64,000 nucleotides of DNA, from assembly GCA_029243485.1 (NCBI GenBank), contig JAQWRY010000028.1:186001-250000 (forward strand). The letters run 5' to 3'. Made by a program: the position numbers and the translations under genes. Shown in pieces: positions 35,807 to 44,532 of the stretch; positions within the stretch are counted from its first letter, which is position 1, and each line of letters opens with the position of its first letter. This DNA is from Candidatus Binatia bacterium. GTDB taxonomy: Bacteria; Desulfobacterota; Binatia; UBA12015. Below the pieces are notes generated by a model. The model worked only from the letters and a program-made list of their open reading frames with translations. It was not told the origin of the DNA and searched no databases.

Positions 35807-36412
35807 TCAGCCGAGGCCAAGTCGCTTTGCGACGATCACCTTCATGATTTCGTTCGTGCCGGCGCAGATGGTCTGGACGGCCGCGTCACAGTAGTCAGTC
35901 GAGATCGGGTACTCCTCCATGAAGCCGTACCCGCCGTGGAGCTGCAGGCACTCGGACGCCACGCGCTTCTGGAGATCGGACGCCCAGTACTTGCCCATCG
36001 AGACCTCGGTCACGATGTCGTCGCCACGCACGTGCGCGGCGAGCAGCTTGTCGGTGAAAGCCTGCCCGATCCCGTAGTGCGTCTCGAGTTCCGCGAGCTT
36101 GAACTGGGTGTTCTGGAAGTGGCCGATCGACTGCCCGAACGCGCTGCGCTGCTTCACGTAGGCGAGGGTGTCGTCGAGCGAGCGGCGGACGAAAGCCATC
36201 GAGCCGACGCAGATGCAGAGCCGCTCCTGTTGGAGCTTTTCCATCAACATCGTGAAGCCCTGGCCCTCCTCGCCCAGCAGGTTGGTCCCGGGGACGCGGC
36301 AGTCGTTGAAGAAGAGCTCGCTGGTGTCCTGACCCTTGAGGCCGATCTTGTCGAGATTGCGACCGCGCTCGAAGCCGGGGCGATCGCCTTCGAGGAGGAT
36401 CAGGCTCATGCC
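35807..36412 (-). pseudogene. Acyl-CoA dehydrogenase, 5'-truncated
   Basis: The frame encodes only the last ~200 residues of an acyl-CoA dehydrogenase, from GMSLILLEGDRPGFERGR through LDKIGLKGQDTSELFFND, the helix EKLQQERLCICVGSM, RSAFGQSIGHFQNTQFKLAE and CLQLHGGYGFMEEYPI to the usual C-terminal helix (AGTNEIMKVIVAKRLG). The whole N-terminal alpha domain and half of the beta domain are missing. Upstream of ~36412 the sequence abruptly becomes the antisense of a different gene. The FAD-binding and catalytic regions cannot be complete, so the fragment is non-functional. Confidence 0.8.
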
Positions 36413-36420
36413 CGCGAGCC
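36405..36420. other. Rearrangement joint between two 5'-truncated genes
   Basis: Left of this point the minus strand reads an acyl-CoA dehydrogenase in frame. Right of it the plus strand reads a PHM-like protein starting mid-domain at EPLTTDEMEPVRRW. Both lose their 5' parts at the same place, so a deletion or inversion endpoint is inferred. The joint can be narrowed to about 36411-36416 because AGM on one strand and EPL on the other both still fit their families. Confidence 0.6.
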
Positions 36421-37389
36421 GCTGACGACAGACGAGATGGAACCCGTTCGCCGCTGGATTCAGGCGGGAGCGCCCGAGGGGGGTACGGTCCTCGAGAGGG
36501 AAGAGCTGGTCGATGGGTGCCTCCCGAAGCCGCAGCCGATCTCGATCGAGCCCCTCGAGCCGCCCGCGCCGGACGCCGGCTTTCAGATGGCGATGCCGCC
36601 CTGGTCTCTCGCCGCGGGTTCGGAGAACGAAGTATGCTTCGCAACCTGGGCCGACTCCTCGGATCAGGTGCCCGACGAGTTCAAGTCCGAGGACGGGAAC
36701 CACTTCTACTACAAGGCGTTCGAGGTTCGGCAGGATCCCGCGAGTCATCACCTCGTCCTGCACGCACCGGTGCAGACGTTGTCGGCCGGAGAGTACGTCG
36801 ATCCGTCGCGGGTGAACGGTTGGGCCCGCATGGGCGGCGCGAACGAAGGGCAGACGTCTGACTCTCTCGACGACCCGTGCCGCGAGGGCATCTGTGCCAG
36901 CCGGATCGAGGAGGTGAGTGGGTGCACGCAGTACAACAACGCTCGTGACCTGCTCCTCTTCTGAAATTCGCATGCGTTCAACCTCACGACGACCGACCTG
37001 AAGCTGAACAGTCGGGCCAACTTCGAGTTCGCGACCGAACGCGAGTACGCTCTTCGAAACTTAGGTGGTTTCATCAATAGCGTCGGCATTCAGCGCCTCA
37101 TCGCGGAGGGCACGGCGCCGTATGCGGAAACGCCGATGTGCGACGAGTTCATCCTGCCCAAAGGGGCGCGCGTGACGTCGCTCAACTCTCATACGCACCC
37201 GCGCGGCGTTCACTTCTGGTACGAGCTGCCAAGCGGCGAGCACGTGTACGACGTCGGCTGCGACGACGCAGCCTGCGACTCGTCTCGCTAGCTGCGGGCG
37301 ACGGCGTCTGGGATGCCTGTCAGATCATGGGCGGCGTCACGACTGAGAACGAGATGTTTGGCGCCGATATCAGCTACTACGTTCAGTAG
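36413..37389 (+). pseudogene. PHM-like copper monooxygenase-fold protein, truncated and interrupted
   Basis: The frame starts inside a planctomycete-cytochrome-type tail (EPLTTDEMEPVRRWIQAGAP) and runs into a peptidylglycine-monooxygenase-like region (FYYKAFEVRQDPASHHLVLH). TGA at 36962-36964 interrupts it. The same frame continues with NSHAFNLTTTDLKLNS and SLNSHTHPRGVHFWYELPSG, whose HTH is the second copper-site motif of this fold, and meets TAG at 37288. The final piece, GGVTTENEMFGADISYYVQ, is in another frame and ends at 37389. It therefore lacks its 5' end, has an in-frame stop, and has a frameshift or deletion near 37290. Fold assignment is by motif. Confidence 0.6.
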
Positions 37390-37446
37390 ATCCTAGCCTG
37401 TATGCGTGACGCGCGGTGGTGCCGCCGCCGTCACGCCTGCGGAAAT

Positions 37447-37722
37447 TCATCCGGCTTCGCCGATGAGCATCCACGCTCCGATCGCGATGAAGCTGACCGC
37501 CGCAATCCGTTGCAGGACTTCGGGGGACACCCACCGCGTGACGACGCTCCCCCCGAGGACCCCGAGCAGCGTCACTGCCACCAGGGCCAGGCTCGCGCCG
37601 AGGAACACGGCCCCCGGCGCGCCGGTCCGCGCGACCATGGTGACCGTCGCGAGTTGGGTCTTGTCGCCGATCTCTGCGAGGAATATCAGTCCGAAGGTCG
37701 AGAGGGTCGTGTTCCAGTCCAT
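37447..37722 (-). CDS. TMEM165/GDT1 family (UPF0016) half-size membrane protein
   Basis: A 91-residue protein with three hydrophobic segments and the family signature EIGDKTQLATV near residue 17. Full-length members have two copies of this motif in ~190 residues. Single-repeat proteins exist and are thought to work as dimers. Family members move Mn2+ or Ca2+ out of the cytoplasm. ATG at 37722 is chosen. It starts 12 bases after the stop of the alpha/beta hydrolase on the same strand, so the two are probably cotranscribed. A second half-gene is not visible next to it. Confidence 0.75.
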   Translation of the reverse strand: MDWNTTLSTFGLIFLAEIGDKTQLATVTMVARTGAPGAVFLGASLALVAVTLLGVLGGSVVTRWVSPEVLQRIAAVSFIAIGAWMLIGEAG

Positions 37723-37733
37723 GGGACCGGGTT

Positions 37734-38804
37734 CTATGGGGCCGGAGCCGCAATCGGAAGCACGCGGTCGATCAACGCCCGCTGGAACTCGTAGGGAGCC
37801 TCGATCGGCACGAAGTGTCCTGCATTCTCGAACCAGACCAGCTCGATCTCGGGTGCGGAGAGCTGGGCCGCCCAGTCCTCCACGAGGGGAGTGGGCGTGT
37901 TCCAGTCGTGGCGACCGTTGAAGAAAAATACCGGCACCTCGAGCCGAGGGATCTGCGTGCGTAGGTTGGTCTTCTCGACCTCGGGCCAGAGGGTCGCGAG
38001 GCTCCGTTCCATGCAGCTCAGGTACGAGAGGCGGTTGGCCAGCGTGTACTCCCGGCCGAAGAACAGCGAGGGCAGAACCGTCTTCGCTTGATCGACGGCG
38101 TAGATGCTGCCCCGGTAGCGGTGGAGGATTTCGCGCTGGGTCCGCAGCTGGTCGTTGTCGGCGTACGGGGGCGCGATTTGTGCGAGCGCGGCGAGGGCCT
38201 CGGTGTCCTCCCGGCGTTTCGCTTCCTTCTCGACCCACGCATACGATAGCTCTTCGTTCTGCCGGCCGTCCACGAGCTGACCGACGCCGATGTAGGCGTG
38301 GTAGAGATCCGGGCGGCGTTGCGCGGCGAGAGCGCCGACGAGGCTTCCCCAGGAGTGACCCAGGAGGAAGATCTTGCCGTCGTCCCCGAAGCGCGCCGCG
38401 AGGATCTCGCTCAGCTCGATGGTCTCGGTGACGATACCGTCGAGGCTGATCGTGTCCCACTCGGCGCCTTCGCATGACGCGCCTGCGCCGCTCTGATCCC
38501 AGTGGACGACGACGAACTCGTCCTCGAGCAGCTCCGAGTAGGTGCGGGCGATCGGAAGGTGTCCGGTGCCGGGCCCGCCGTGGACGTAGAGGAGGACCGG
38601 CGCCGCGGTATCCCGGCCGCGCACGAGGATCGCTTGCTCGACGCCGCCGAGGTGCACCCGTTCGATTGTCGCGATAGAGCTCGGTCCGTCGATGGCCGGG
38701 GTCGACGGTGGGAGGAGTGCCCAGATCACGAGCGCGACCGCGAGGCCGGCCACGAGAAGGCCGACCCCCTGAGCGATTCGTTTGAGAAGCTTCATCGGGC
38801 TCAC
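37734..38804 (-). CDS. Membrane-anchored alpha/beta hydrolase (proline iminopeptidase-like)
   Basis: A 356-residue hydrolase with an N-terminal membrane anchor (GLLVAGLAVALVIWALL). The catalytic domain has LLYVHGGPG (oxyanion), VVVHWDQSGAGAS, the nucleophile elbow GHSWGS, the Asp in FFFNGRHDWNTP and the His in ENAGHFVPIEAP. HGGPG plus DQSG is the pattern of the prolyl-aminopeptidase-like subfamily. It probably faces the periplasm. Peptidase activity is not certain because the family also includes esterases and C-C hydrolases. ATG at 38804, with a second at 38795. Confidence 0.8.
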   Translation of the reverse strand: MSPMKLLKRIAQGVGLLVAGLAVALVIWALLPPSTPAIDGPSSIATIERVHLGGVEQAILVRGRDTAAPVLLYVHGGPGTGHLPIARTYSELLEDEFVVVHWDQSGAGASCEGAEWDTISLDGIVTETIELSEILAARFGDDGKIFLLGHSWGSLVGALAAQRRPDLYHAYIGVGQLVDGRQNEELSYAWVEKEAKRREDTEALAALAQIAPPYADNDQLRTQREILHRYRGSIYAVDQAKTVLPSLFFGREYTLANRLSYLSCMERSLATLWPEVEKTNLRTQIPRLEVPVFFFNGRHDWNTPTPLVEDWAAQLSAPEIELVWFENAGHFVPIEAPYEFQRALIDRVLPIAAPAP

Positions 38805-38859
38805 TCGTTCGAGGGGCGCTTCCTCGCACGTCTACTGGGCGCGGTCGCCCGCCCGGGGC

Positions 38860-39936
38860 TCAGCGTTCGACCGAGTGTGTCCCCATGCAGCCCGTGATCA
38901 TCGGAAGATCGAGATAGGTCTTGATCCCCGGATCGTGGGCTTCGCAGACGAGGGGCACCGCGTTCACCAGGTGGTATCCGGTGGTGGAGAGTCCTTCCTT
39001 TACGCGCTGTTCCTGTGGCATGCCGGGCGGGAAGTCTACGTCGATGACCAGGTTCGGATCGCCCTCGATGTTGATGCGCCAGCCCGACGAGCGGGGCAGG
39101 TCGTACTTCGATTCGAGCCGGTTCTGCTCGAAATCGTCCATGTACCAGATCTGTTCCTGGACGATCTCCGTTCCCTCTTTGGTCGTGCCGACGTGCTTGT
39201 AGTGGTTCAGCGCGATCGTTCCCTTCTCGATGATGCCGACCGCCGTCTCGATGTCTTCCTTCGCGAGGATCCAGTCGTTGAAGCCTTCGTAAGACACGAC
39301 CTCGGAGCCGAGGCCCTCTGCGATCATGTCGATGGGCTCGTGCCAGCTGTTCGCGAGGTGCTCGAAGATCGGATTGTTCTCCGCTTCCTTCGGAGTCTTG
39401 CCGAGGTTCATCACTTCGCGAATGACCCCGGGGGATTGGTAGGCGCGGCAGTCCCCGCACTCGGTCATCGTGATGCGGTCGATCCGATTGCACCAACCGG
39501 AGAACGTCAGCGGGAAGCGCTCGGCGATGCCGCCGGGGTTGCAGCCGGACGCGTGGAAGTTGGCACCGCCTTTCTTGCAGGCTTCGGTAATCTGCGCTGC
39601 CGAGCTCGGGTTCTGAATGAAGGGGAACCAGTAGGGGCAGGGCGTCACCACGTGCTTGCCGGCTTCGAGGAGTCGACACATTTCGTCGAGGTCCCAGGGC
39701 ATCGGGCAGTAGAGGATACAGTCCGACTCGAGTGCGAGGATAGCGTCCACGTCGCGGGTGGCGAGGATGCCGGTCTTGTCGATGCCGACGATGTCGCCGG
39801 CGTCCTTGCCTTCCTTCTCCTCGCTGTAGACCTTCACTCCGACGAGCTCGAGGCGGGGATGACGGACGGTGGCGCGGAGCGCGGCGCTGCCCACGACACC
39901 GGTCGCCCACTGGATAACCTTATACGTCTGACTCAT
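38860..39936 (-). CDS. DapB_N-like NAD(P)-dependent dehydrogenase family protein
   Basis: A 358-residue protein with an N-terminal Rossmann domain that begins VIQWATGVVGSAALRATV. This is the dihydrodipicolinate-reductase-like fold found in 2,4-diaminopentanoate dehydrogenase and in many uncharacterised proteins of actinobacteria and Binatota-like genomes. CMPWDLDEMCRLLEAGKHVVTPCPYW and the NPGGIAERFPLTFSGWC region are conserved in that set. Substrate unknown. An AGGAGAT sequence lies before the ATG at 39936. It ends a minus-strand run of catabolic genes that begins at the methionine operon. Confidence 0.7.
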   Translation of the reverse strand: MSQTYKVIQWATGVVGSAALRATVRHPRLELVGVKVYSEEKEGKDAGDIVGIDKTGILATRDVDAILALESDCILYCPMPWDLDEMCRLLEAGKHVVTPCPYWFPFIQNPSSAAQITEACKKGGANFHASGCNPGGIAERFPLTFSGWCNRIDRITMTECGDCRAYQSPGVIREVMNLGKTPKEAENNPIFEHLANSWHEPIDMIAEGLGSEVVSYEGFNDWILAKEDIETAVGIIEKGTIALNHYKHVGTTKEGTEIVQEQIWYMDDFEQNRLESKYDLPRSSGWRINIEGDPNLVIDVDFPPGMPQEQRVKEGLSTTGYHLVNAVPLVCEAHDPGIKTYLDLPMITGCMGTHSVER

Positions 39937-39969
39937 CGGGATCTCCTACTTGCTGGTTGAAATGCTGGT

Positions 39970-40437
39970 TCAGGATTCGAGGCGTCGTAGTCGGTAGACG
40001 CGAATGTTTCGTTCGGTTCTGGTTTCGTAGATCACCATTTGGGGGATGGCCTGCTTTACGTCATCCCAGATACGGTCCTTCTCCTGATCGGTCAGAGCCT
40101 CGGCCCGAGCGGTGAACCTCTCGCCGACCGCCTGAACCCGAACCTCGGGATTCGCTTCGATGTTGTACCTCCAGGCGGGGTGTTTCTTCTGTCCCATCGC
40201 GCTGGCGACCACGTGGAGGTCGCCAGCGTGTTCCACGGACGCGAGGTGGACGGAGTGGGGCCGCCCCGACCGGCGGCCCAGGGTCGTGAGGGTCACCATC
40301 GGCATCGTCGGCGGGCCGAACGTCGTAAGGCGCCCGTTTGTCGCCTTGAATAGCACGGGGTCCAAGCGTGCCGCGACGTTCCTGATCCACCACGTGAAAG
40401 CGGGGGAGGTCGAAACCTTGACGATTCGGTCATCCAT
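39970..40437 (-). CDS. Deazaflavin (F420)-dependent nitroreductase-family protein
   Basis: A 155-residue split-barrel protein of the DDN/nitroreductase-deazaflavin family. Typical elements are MVTLTTLGRRSGRPHSVHL, the HLASVEHAGDLHVVAS strand and KKHPAWRYNIEANPEVRV. In family members these bind F420H2, and some reduce quinones or nitroimidazoles. F420 use is inferred from family; it agrees with the LLM protein at 4478. The next gene upstream ends 10 bases from its start, so it is cotranscribed with the alcohol dehydrogenase at 40448-41536. Confidence 0.8.
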   Translation of the reverse strand: MDDRIVKVSTSPAFTWWIRNVAARLDPVLFKATNGRLTTFGPPTMPMVTLTTLGRRSGRPHSVHLASVEHAGDLHVVASAMGQKKHPAWRYNIEANPEVRVQAVGERFTARAEALTDQEKDRIWDDVKQAIPQMVIYETRTERNIRVYRLRRLES

Positions 40438-40447
40438 AGCAGTGCTC

Positions 40448-41536
40448 TCAGTCGTAGACGATGACCTGCCGGGCGACCTGCCCGCTGCGCATCTTGTCGA
40501 ACGCGTCGTTCACCTGTTCGAGCGGGATGCGCGACGAGATCATCTCGTCGAGGTGCAAGCGGCCGTCGAGATAGAACTCGATATACTTCGGCATGTCGAA
40601 GCGGAACCGGTTCGAGCCCATAAACGAGCCGGTAATCTTCTTCTCCTGAAGCGTGAGGTCCGCGGCGGAGAAGGCCACCATCTCGGTCATCGGCACGACG
40701 CCGACGAGAACTGTCGTGCCTCCGCGTCCGGTCATCGCGATGGCCTGCTGCACGGTGGGCACGAGGCCGATGCACTCGAACACGAAATCGGCGCCGCCGC
40801 CGGTGAGTTCATGCACGGCCGCGACGGCGTCCTCCTCTTTCGCATTCACGGTGTGGGATGCGCCGAACGCCTTTGCGATCTCGAACTTCCATGGCTGAGC
40901 GTCGATCGCGATGATCTTGCCGGCTCCAACGATGCGGGCACCCTGGAGCGCGGCGAGTCCGACACCGCCGAGGCCGATGATGACGACGCTCGCGCCGGCG
41001 GGGATGTTGACCGTGTTGAGTGCGGCACCGAGGCCGGTGGTGACCCCACAGCCGATCAAGGAGGCGCGGTCCAGCGGCATGTCGTCGCGGATCTTCACGA
41101 GCGACCGCTCTGGACACAGCATCTTCTCGGCGAAGGAGGAGAGGTTGGCGAACTGGCCGAGCGGCGAGCCGTCGCCGGCGGTGAGCCGCGGCGCGGAACC
41201 CTCCTGTCGGCCCAGGAACTGCGTCAGACAGAGATAGGGTCGACCTTCCGTGCAGAACTTGCAGACGCCGCACCAGCTGTTCAGGCAGCCGATCACGTGG
41301 TCCCCCGGAGCGAAGTCGGTCACGCCGGCGCCGACCTCCTCGACGATTCCGGCCGGCTCGTGCCCGAGGATGCAGGGCGGCGGGAAGGGGAGGCCGCCTT
41401 CGATCACCGTCAGGTCACTGTGGCAGATCCCCGATGCGGCGGTCTTGAGGAGGACTTCGCCCGGGCCGGGGCTGTCGATTTGAACGTCTTCGATCTCGAG
41501 AGGGGCGTTGTTCGCCCGCATGACGGCTGCCTTCAT
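40448..41536 (-). CDS. Zinc-dependent class III-type alcohol dehydrogenase
   Basis: A 362-residue MDR alcohol dehydrogenase. GICHSDLTVIEGG and LGHEPAGIVEEVG hold the catalytic zinc, CGVCKFCTEGRPYLC the structural zinc, and GLGGVGLAALQGARI the NAD-binding site. It resembles the NDMA-dependent/S-(hydroxymethyl)mycothiol-type or other long-chain alcohol dehydrogenases. A clear GAAAGGA site precedes the ATG at 41536. Cotranscribed with the deazaflavin protein downstream and possibly with the amidohydrolase 73 bases upstream. Confidence 0.85.
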   Translation of the reverse strand: MKAAVMRANNAPLEIEDVQIDSPGPGEVLLKTAASGICHSDLTVIEGGLPFPPPCILGHEPAGIVEEVGAGVTDFAPGDHVIGCLNSWCGVCKFCTEGRPYLCLTQFLGRQEGSAPRLTAGDGSPLGQFANLSSFAEKMLCPERSLVKIRDDMPLDRASLIGCGVTTGLGAALNTVNIPAGASVVIIGLGGVGLAALQGARIVGAGKIIAIDAQPWKFEIAKAFGASHTVNAKEEDAVAAVHELTGGGADFVFECIGLVPTVQQAIAMTGRGGTTVLVGVVPMTEMVAFSAADLTLQEKKITGSFMGSNRFRFDMPKYIEFYLDGRLHLDEMISSRIPLEQVNDAFDKMRSGQVARQVIVYD

Positions 41537-41609
41537 GGTGTGATCCTTTCGCTACTGGTTCGGTATCTAGTGCACCGCCGTCGACAACGCGTCAACGGTG
41601 ATGGACTCG

Positions 41610-42713
41610 CTAGCGGTTTGGCGAGGTTTTCAAATCGAACCCATCCGGGGTGGCAAGGCCGTATAGATTCACTGTGTTACGCCAGGTCATGTCATCGGTA
41701 GAGTCCTGGGGTACGCCGGCGAACTGCGTCTCCAGGACCTCCCGTGACTTCGGGTACGTGCCCTCGGGGTGCGGATAGTCAGAGCCCCAGAAGAGGCACG
41801 CATCGCCGGTCGTCGCTCGGTTCGTGATTCCGACGGCGTCGCGTTGGAACGTGACGCCGCCCTGCCGACGGAAGTACGCACTGGGTAGCTCGGCGAGCTT
41901 CGGCTTCACGAACATCTCGTGCTCGAGATAGGCCTCATCCATCGCATCGAGGGCCCACGCGAGCCAGCCGGCACCGCATTCCACCATCATCACGCGGAGC
42001 TTGGGGTGTCGTTCGAGCACGCCGGACGCGCAGAGGAGCGTCGCCGTTTCGATGGGACCGGAGAGCGTGACGACATAATTCGTGACGGCGCCGCCGGGCC
42101 CTCGGACCGGTGCCTGGTGACGACCGGAGCCGGCGTGAAAGGAGAGACTTATGCCGAGCCCCGCCGCGGTCTCCCAGAGCGGTTCCCACTCGGGAAGGTT
42201 GTACGGCAGCGCGTCGGAATGGGCTGGAAGGAGCCCCGCCACGACCCCGCGCGGTGCGAGGCGTTCGAGTTCTCGGGCGCAGACGTCGGGCTGCGCGGAC
42301 GGGAGCATCGCGACGGGTACGAAGTGCGGGTCCTGAAATGCGTCCACGAGCCAGTCGTTGTAGACCTCGCATACGGCGGTCTGGAGGAGCCGGTCTTCGA
42401 TGGAATAGGCCGTGAAGAAGGCGATCGTGGGGTAGAGCACTTCTCCGGACACGCCGTCGCTCGCCAAGGCCTCGAGGCGGGACGCCGGTTCGTTCTGGCC
42501 CCACGCGGCGAGGTCGGCGAGGCTCCCCTCGGCCATGCCGTCGGGTGCTTTCGCGAGCTTCCGGAGCAACCGGTTCTCGACGACCATCGAGATCATGCCC
42601 TCGCGGACTTCGACGCGGGGGCCCTGTTCGCGCAGGGAGGGGGTCAGGTTGGCGCTCCACAGGTCCGCGGGTTCGCTGATGTGGCCGTCGGCGGAGATGG
42701 CTAGTCGGATCAT
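41610..42713 (-). CDS. Amidohydrolase-2 family protein (ACMSD-like)
   Basis: A 367-residue TIM-barrel metal-dependent hydrolase or decarboxylase. It starts ISADGHISEP with the first metal motif in unusual DGH form. Later it has LSFHAGSGRH and the C-terminal LFWGSDYPHPEGTYPKS, where Asp is the catalytic residue. Relatives with this ending include the ACMSD/gamma-resorcylate-decarboxylase group common in aromatic catabolism. Specific reaction unknown. It begins 9 bases after the metXW stop, with GAGGAACT before ATG, so it appears to be cotranscribed with the methionine genes. Confidence 0.82.
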   Translation of the reverse strand: MIRLAISADGHISEPADLWSANLTPSLREQGPRVEVREGMISMVVENRLLRKLAKAPDGMAEGSLADLAAWGQNEPASRLEALASDGVSGEVLYPTIAFFTAYSIEDRLLQTAVCEVYNDWLVDAFQDPHFVPVAMLPSAQPDVCARELERLAPRGVVAGLLPAHSDALPYNLPEWEPLWETAAGLGISLSFHAGSGRHQAPVRGPGGAVTNYVVTLSGPIETATLLCASGVLERHPKLRVMMVECGAGWLAWALDAMDEAYLEHEMFVKPKLAELPSAYFRRQGGVTFQRDAVGITNRATTGDACLFWGSDYPHPEGTYPKSREVLETQFAGVPQDSTDDMTWRNTVNLYGLATPDGFDLKTSPNR

Positions 42714-42722
42714 TTCAGTTCC

Positions 42723-44519
42723 TCATCGGGTGAGTGCGACGACCGCGATGTCGGCGTTGAGGTTGGGGTCGGTTTCGATCTCGCGGCCGGATTTCGAATC
42801 GACGTAAATGGCTTCCACGATGCGAATGTTCCTTCCCTCGCAGAGTTCCTGGAAGTCGAGGATCGAAGGGAAGCGTCGGTTCGGGGTGTCGTGCCAGTCG
42901 TACGCGTACAGGCCTTCTTCCTTGGGGAGCCGGCCTTGCTTCATGAACATGTCGCGCAGCGGCGCATGCGCGAAGTTTGGAAAGCTCACGATCGCGCGCC
43001 CGCCGATCCGAACGAGTTCGTCGAGGACACCGGCGACATCGACGATCGATTGTAGGGTCTGCGAGAGCAGGGCGACATCGAACCTCTGGTTCGGCACCGC
43101 CGCGATCCCCTGATCGACGTCGGCGTGGATGACGTCCAGGCCGCGGGCGATGCACTTGGCTACCTCGCGCTGATCACGTTCGACGCCGAGGAGCGAGGTG
43201 TGGCCCCGCTCGCGCAGGATGGATAGGAGTTCGCCGTCGCCGCAGCCGAGGTCCACGACGCTCGCCCCGCGGGGTAGGAGGCGCAGGATCATCTCGTAGT
43301 CGAGTCGGTCCGCGTAGAAGATGCTGGTCGGCTCCTCGACCCGCCGCTCATCCGGGCTGGACGTGGGCGTTACAGCTGCTGGCTCGCTTGCGAGGAACGA
43401 GGCCACCATGCGACCGCCCAACTCCATGGGCTGCGGGAGGAGGAACGAGTCGTGACCGGCGGGGCTGGTGATCTCGCAGCTGCTCACGGACTTGGATTGG
43501 CCGACCAGGGTGTCGCTTAGCTGCCGGGATGCAGAGGGAGGGTACAGCCAATCGCTGGAGAAGCTGAGGAACAGCCAGCGGCACGTCGACGGGGCCAGGC
43601 GTGCCTGCCTCGTCTCTTGTGTGTCGCCGAGGTCGAACAGGTCCATTGCGGTGGAGAGCGTGATGTAGCTGTTGGCGTCGAATCGTTCGACGAATCGATC
43701 GCCCTGGTGGGCGAGGTACGAGCCGACCGAGAAGGTGCTCTCGAATGCGCTGTCGACGGCGCGCGGCTGCAGGCGGGTGGGGTCGAACTTGGCCCGCATG
43801 GACTCGTCGGAGAGATACGTGATGTGTGCGAGCATCCGAGCGAGAGCGAGACCGGCTTCGGGTGCTTCGGAACCGTAGTACTGGCCCTCGGCGAAGTTTG
43901 CGTCCTGGCGGATTGCGTTTCGCCCTACGATGTCGAAGGCGATTCCCTGGCTGCTGAGGCGGGGGGCCGCGGCGATCACGATCGCGGACGCGACCCGGTC
44001 GGGGTGGCCGGCCGCCCAGGTGAGTGCCTGCAAGCCCCCGAGGGATCCGCCGACGACGCAGCGGAGCCGCTCGACTCCGAGGGAGTCGACGAGCTGGCGT
44101 TGGAGCTCGACCATGTCGGCTACGGTGATGACAGGGAAGTCGGCGCCGTACGGGCGGCCCGAGGCCGGGTCCACGAAGTTCGGGCCCGTGGTCCCTCGGC
44201 AACCGCCGAGGACATTCGCGCAGATCACGAAGTACCGCGACGTGTCGATCGGCTTCCCGGGCCCGACGAGGAGGTCCCACCAGCCGGGATCGTCGTCCGC
44301 ATGGTGACGCGCGACGTGGGAGTCGCCGCTCACGGCGTGGCAGATCAGGACCGCGTTGTCGGCCGTAGGATTGAGAGTGCCCCAGGTCTCGAAACACACG
44401 CTCGGCTCCGGTAGCCGAGCGCCGTTCTCGAGTTCGAGCGTATCGTTCGATGTCCACGTCTGCGCGTGGCGAAGCGGCTTCGCGTTGCGGAGATCGTCAG
44501 AGCTGGTGGACGGGTTCAA
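42723..44519 (-). CDS. metX: MetX-MetW fusion: homoserine O-acyltransferase plus methyltransferase-like domain
   Basis: A 598-residue fusion. Residues ~20-380 are MetX: CRGTTGPNF, the nucleophile Ser159 in VVGGSLGG, Asp323 in SSDWLYPPS and His356 in SPAGHDSF complete the triad. Residues ~398-598 are MetW: FYADRLDYEMI, SAM-like loop VVDLGCGDGELL, and the MetW-specific YDWHDTPNRRFPS. In most bacteria metX and metW are separate adjacent genes. MetX acylates homoserine and MetW stimulates it in species studied. Whether acetyl- or succinyl-CoA is used cannot be told from sequence by eye. TTG at 44519 is the only sensible start, 13 bases after the metY stop. Confidence 0.9.
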   Translation of the reverse strand: MNPSTSSDDLRNAKPLRHAQTWTSNDTLELENGARLPEPSVCFETWGTLNPTADNAVLICHAVSGDSHVARHHADDDPGWWDLLVGPGKPIDTSRYFVICANVLGGCRGTTGPNFVDPASGRPYGADFPVITVADMVELQRQLVDSLGVERLRCVVGGSLGGLQALTWAAGHPDRVASAIVIAAAPRLSSQGIAFDIVGRNAIRQDANFAEGQYYGSEAPEAGLALARMLAHITYLSDESMRAKFDPTRLQPRAVDSAFESTFSVGSYLAHQGDRFVERFDANSYITLSTAMDLFDLGDTQETRQARLAPSTCRWLFLSFSSDWLYPPSASRQLSDTLVGQSKSVSSCEITSPAGHDSFLLPQPMELGGRMVASFLASEPAAVTPTSSPDERRVEEPTSIFYADRLDYEMILRLLPRGASVVDLGCGDGELLSILRERGHTSLLGVERDQREVAKCIARGLDVIHADVDQGIAAVPNQRFDVALLSQTLQSIVDVAGVLDELVRIGGRAIVSFPNFAHAPLRDMFMKQGRLPKEEGLYAYDWHDTPNRRFPSILDFQELCEGRNIRIVEAIYVDSKSGREIETDPNLNADIAVVALTR

Positions 44520-44532
44520 GGTTGGTCGACCT

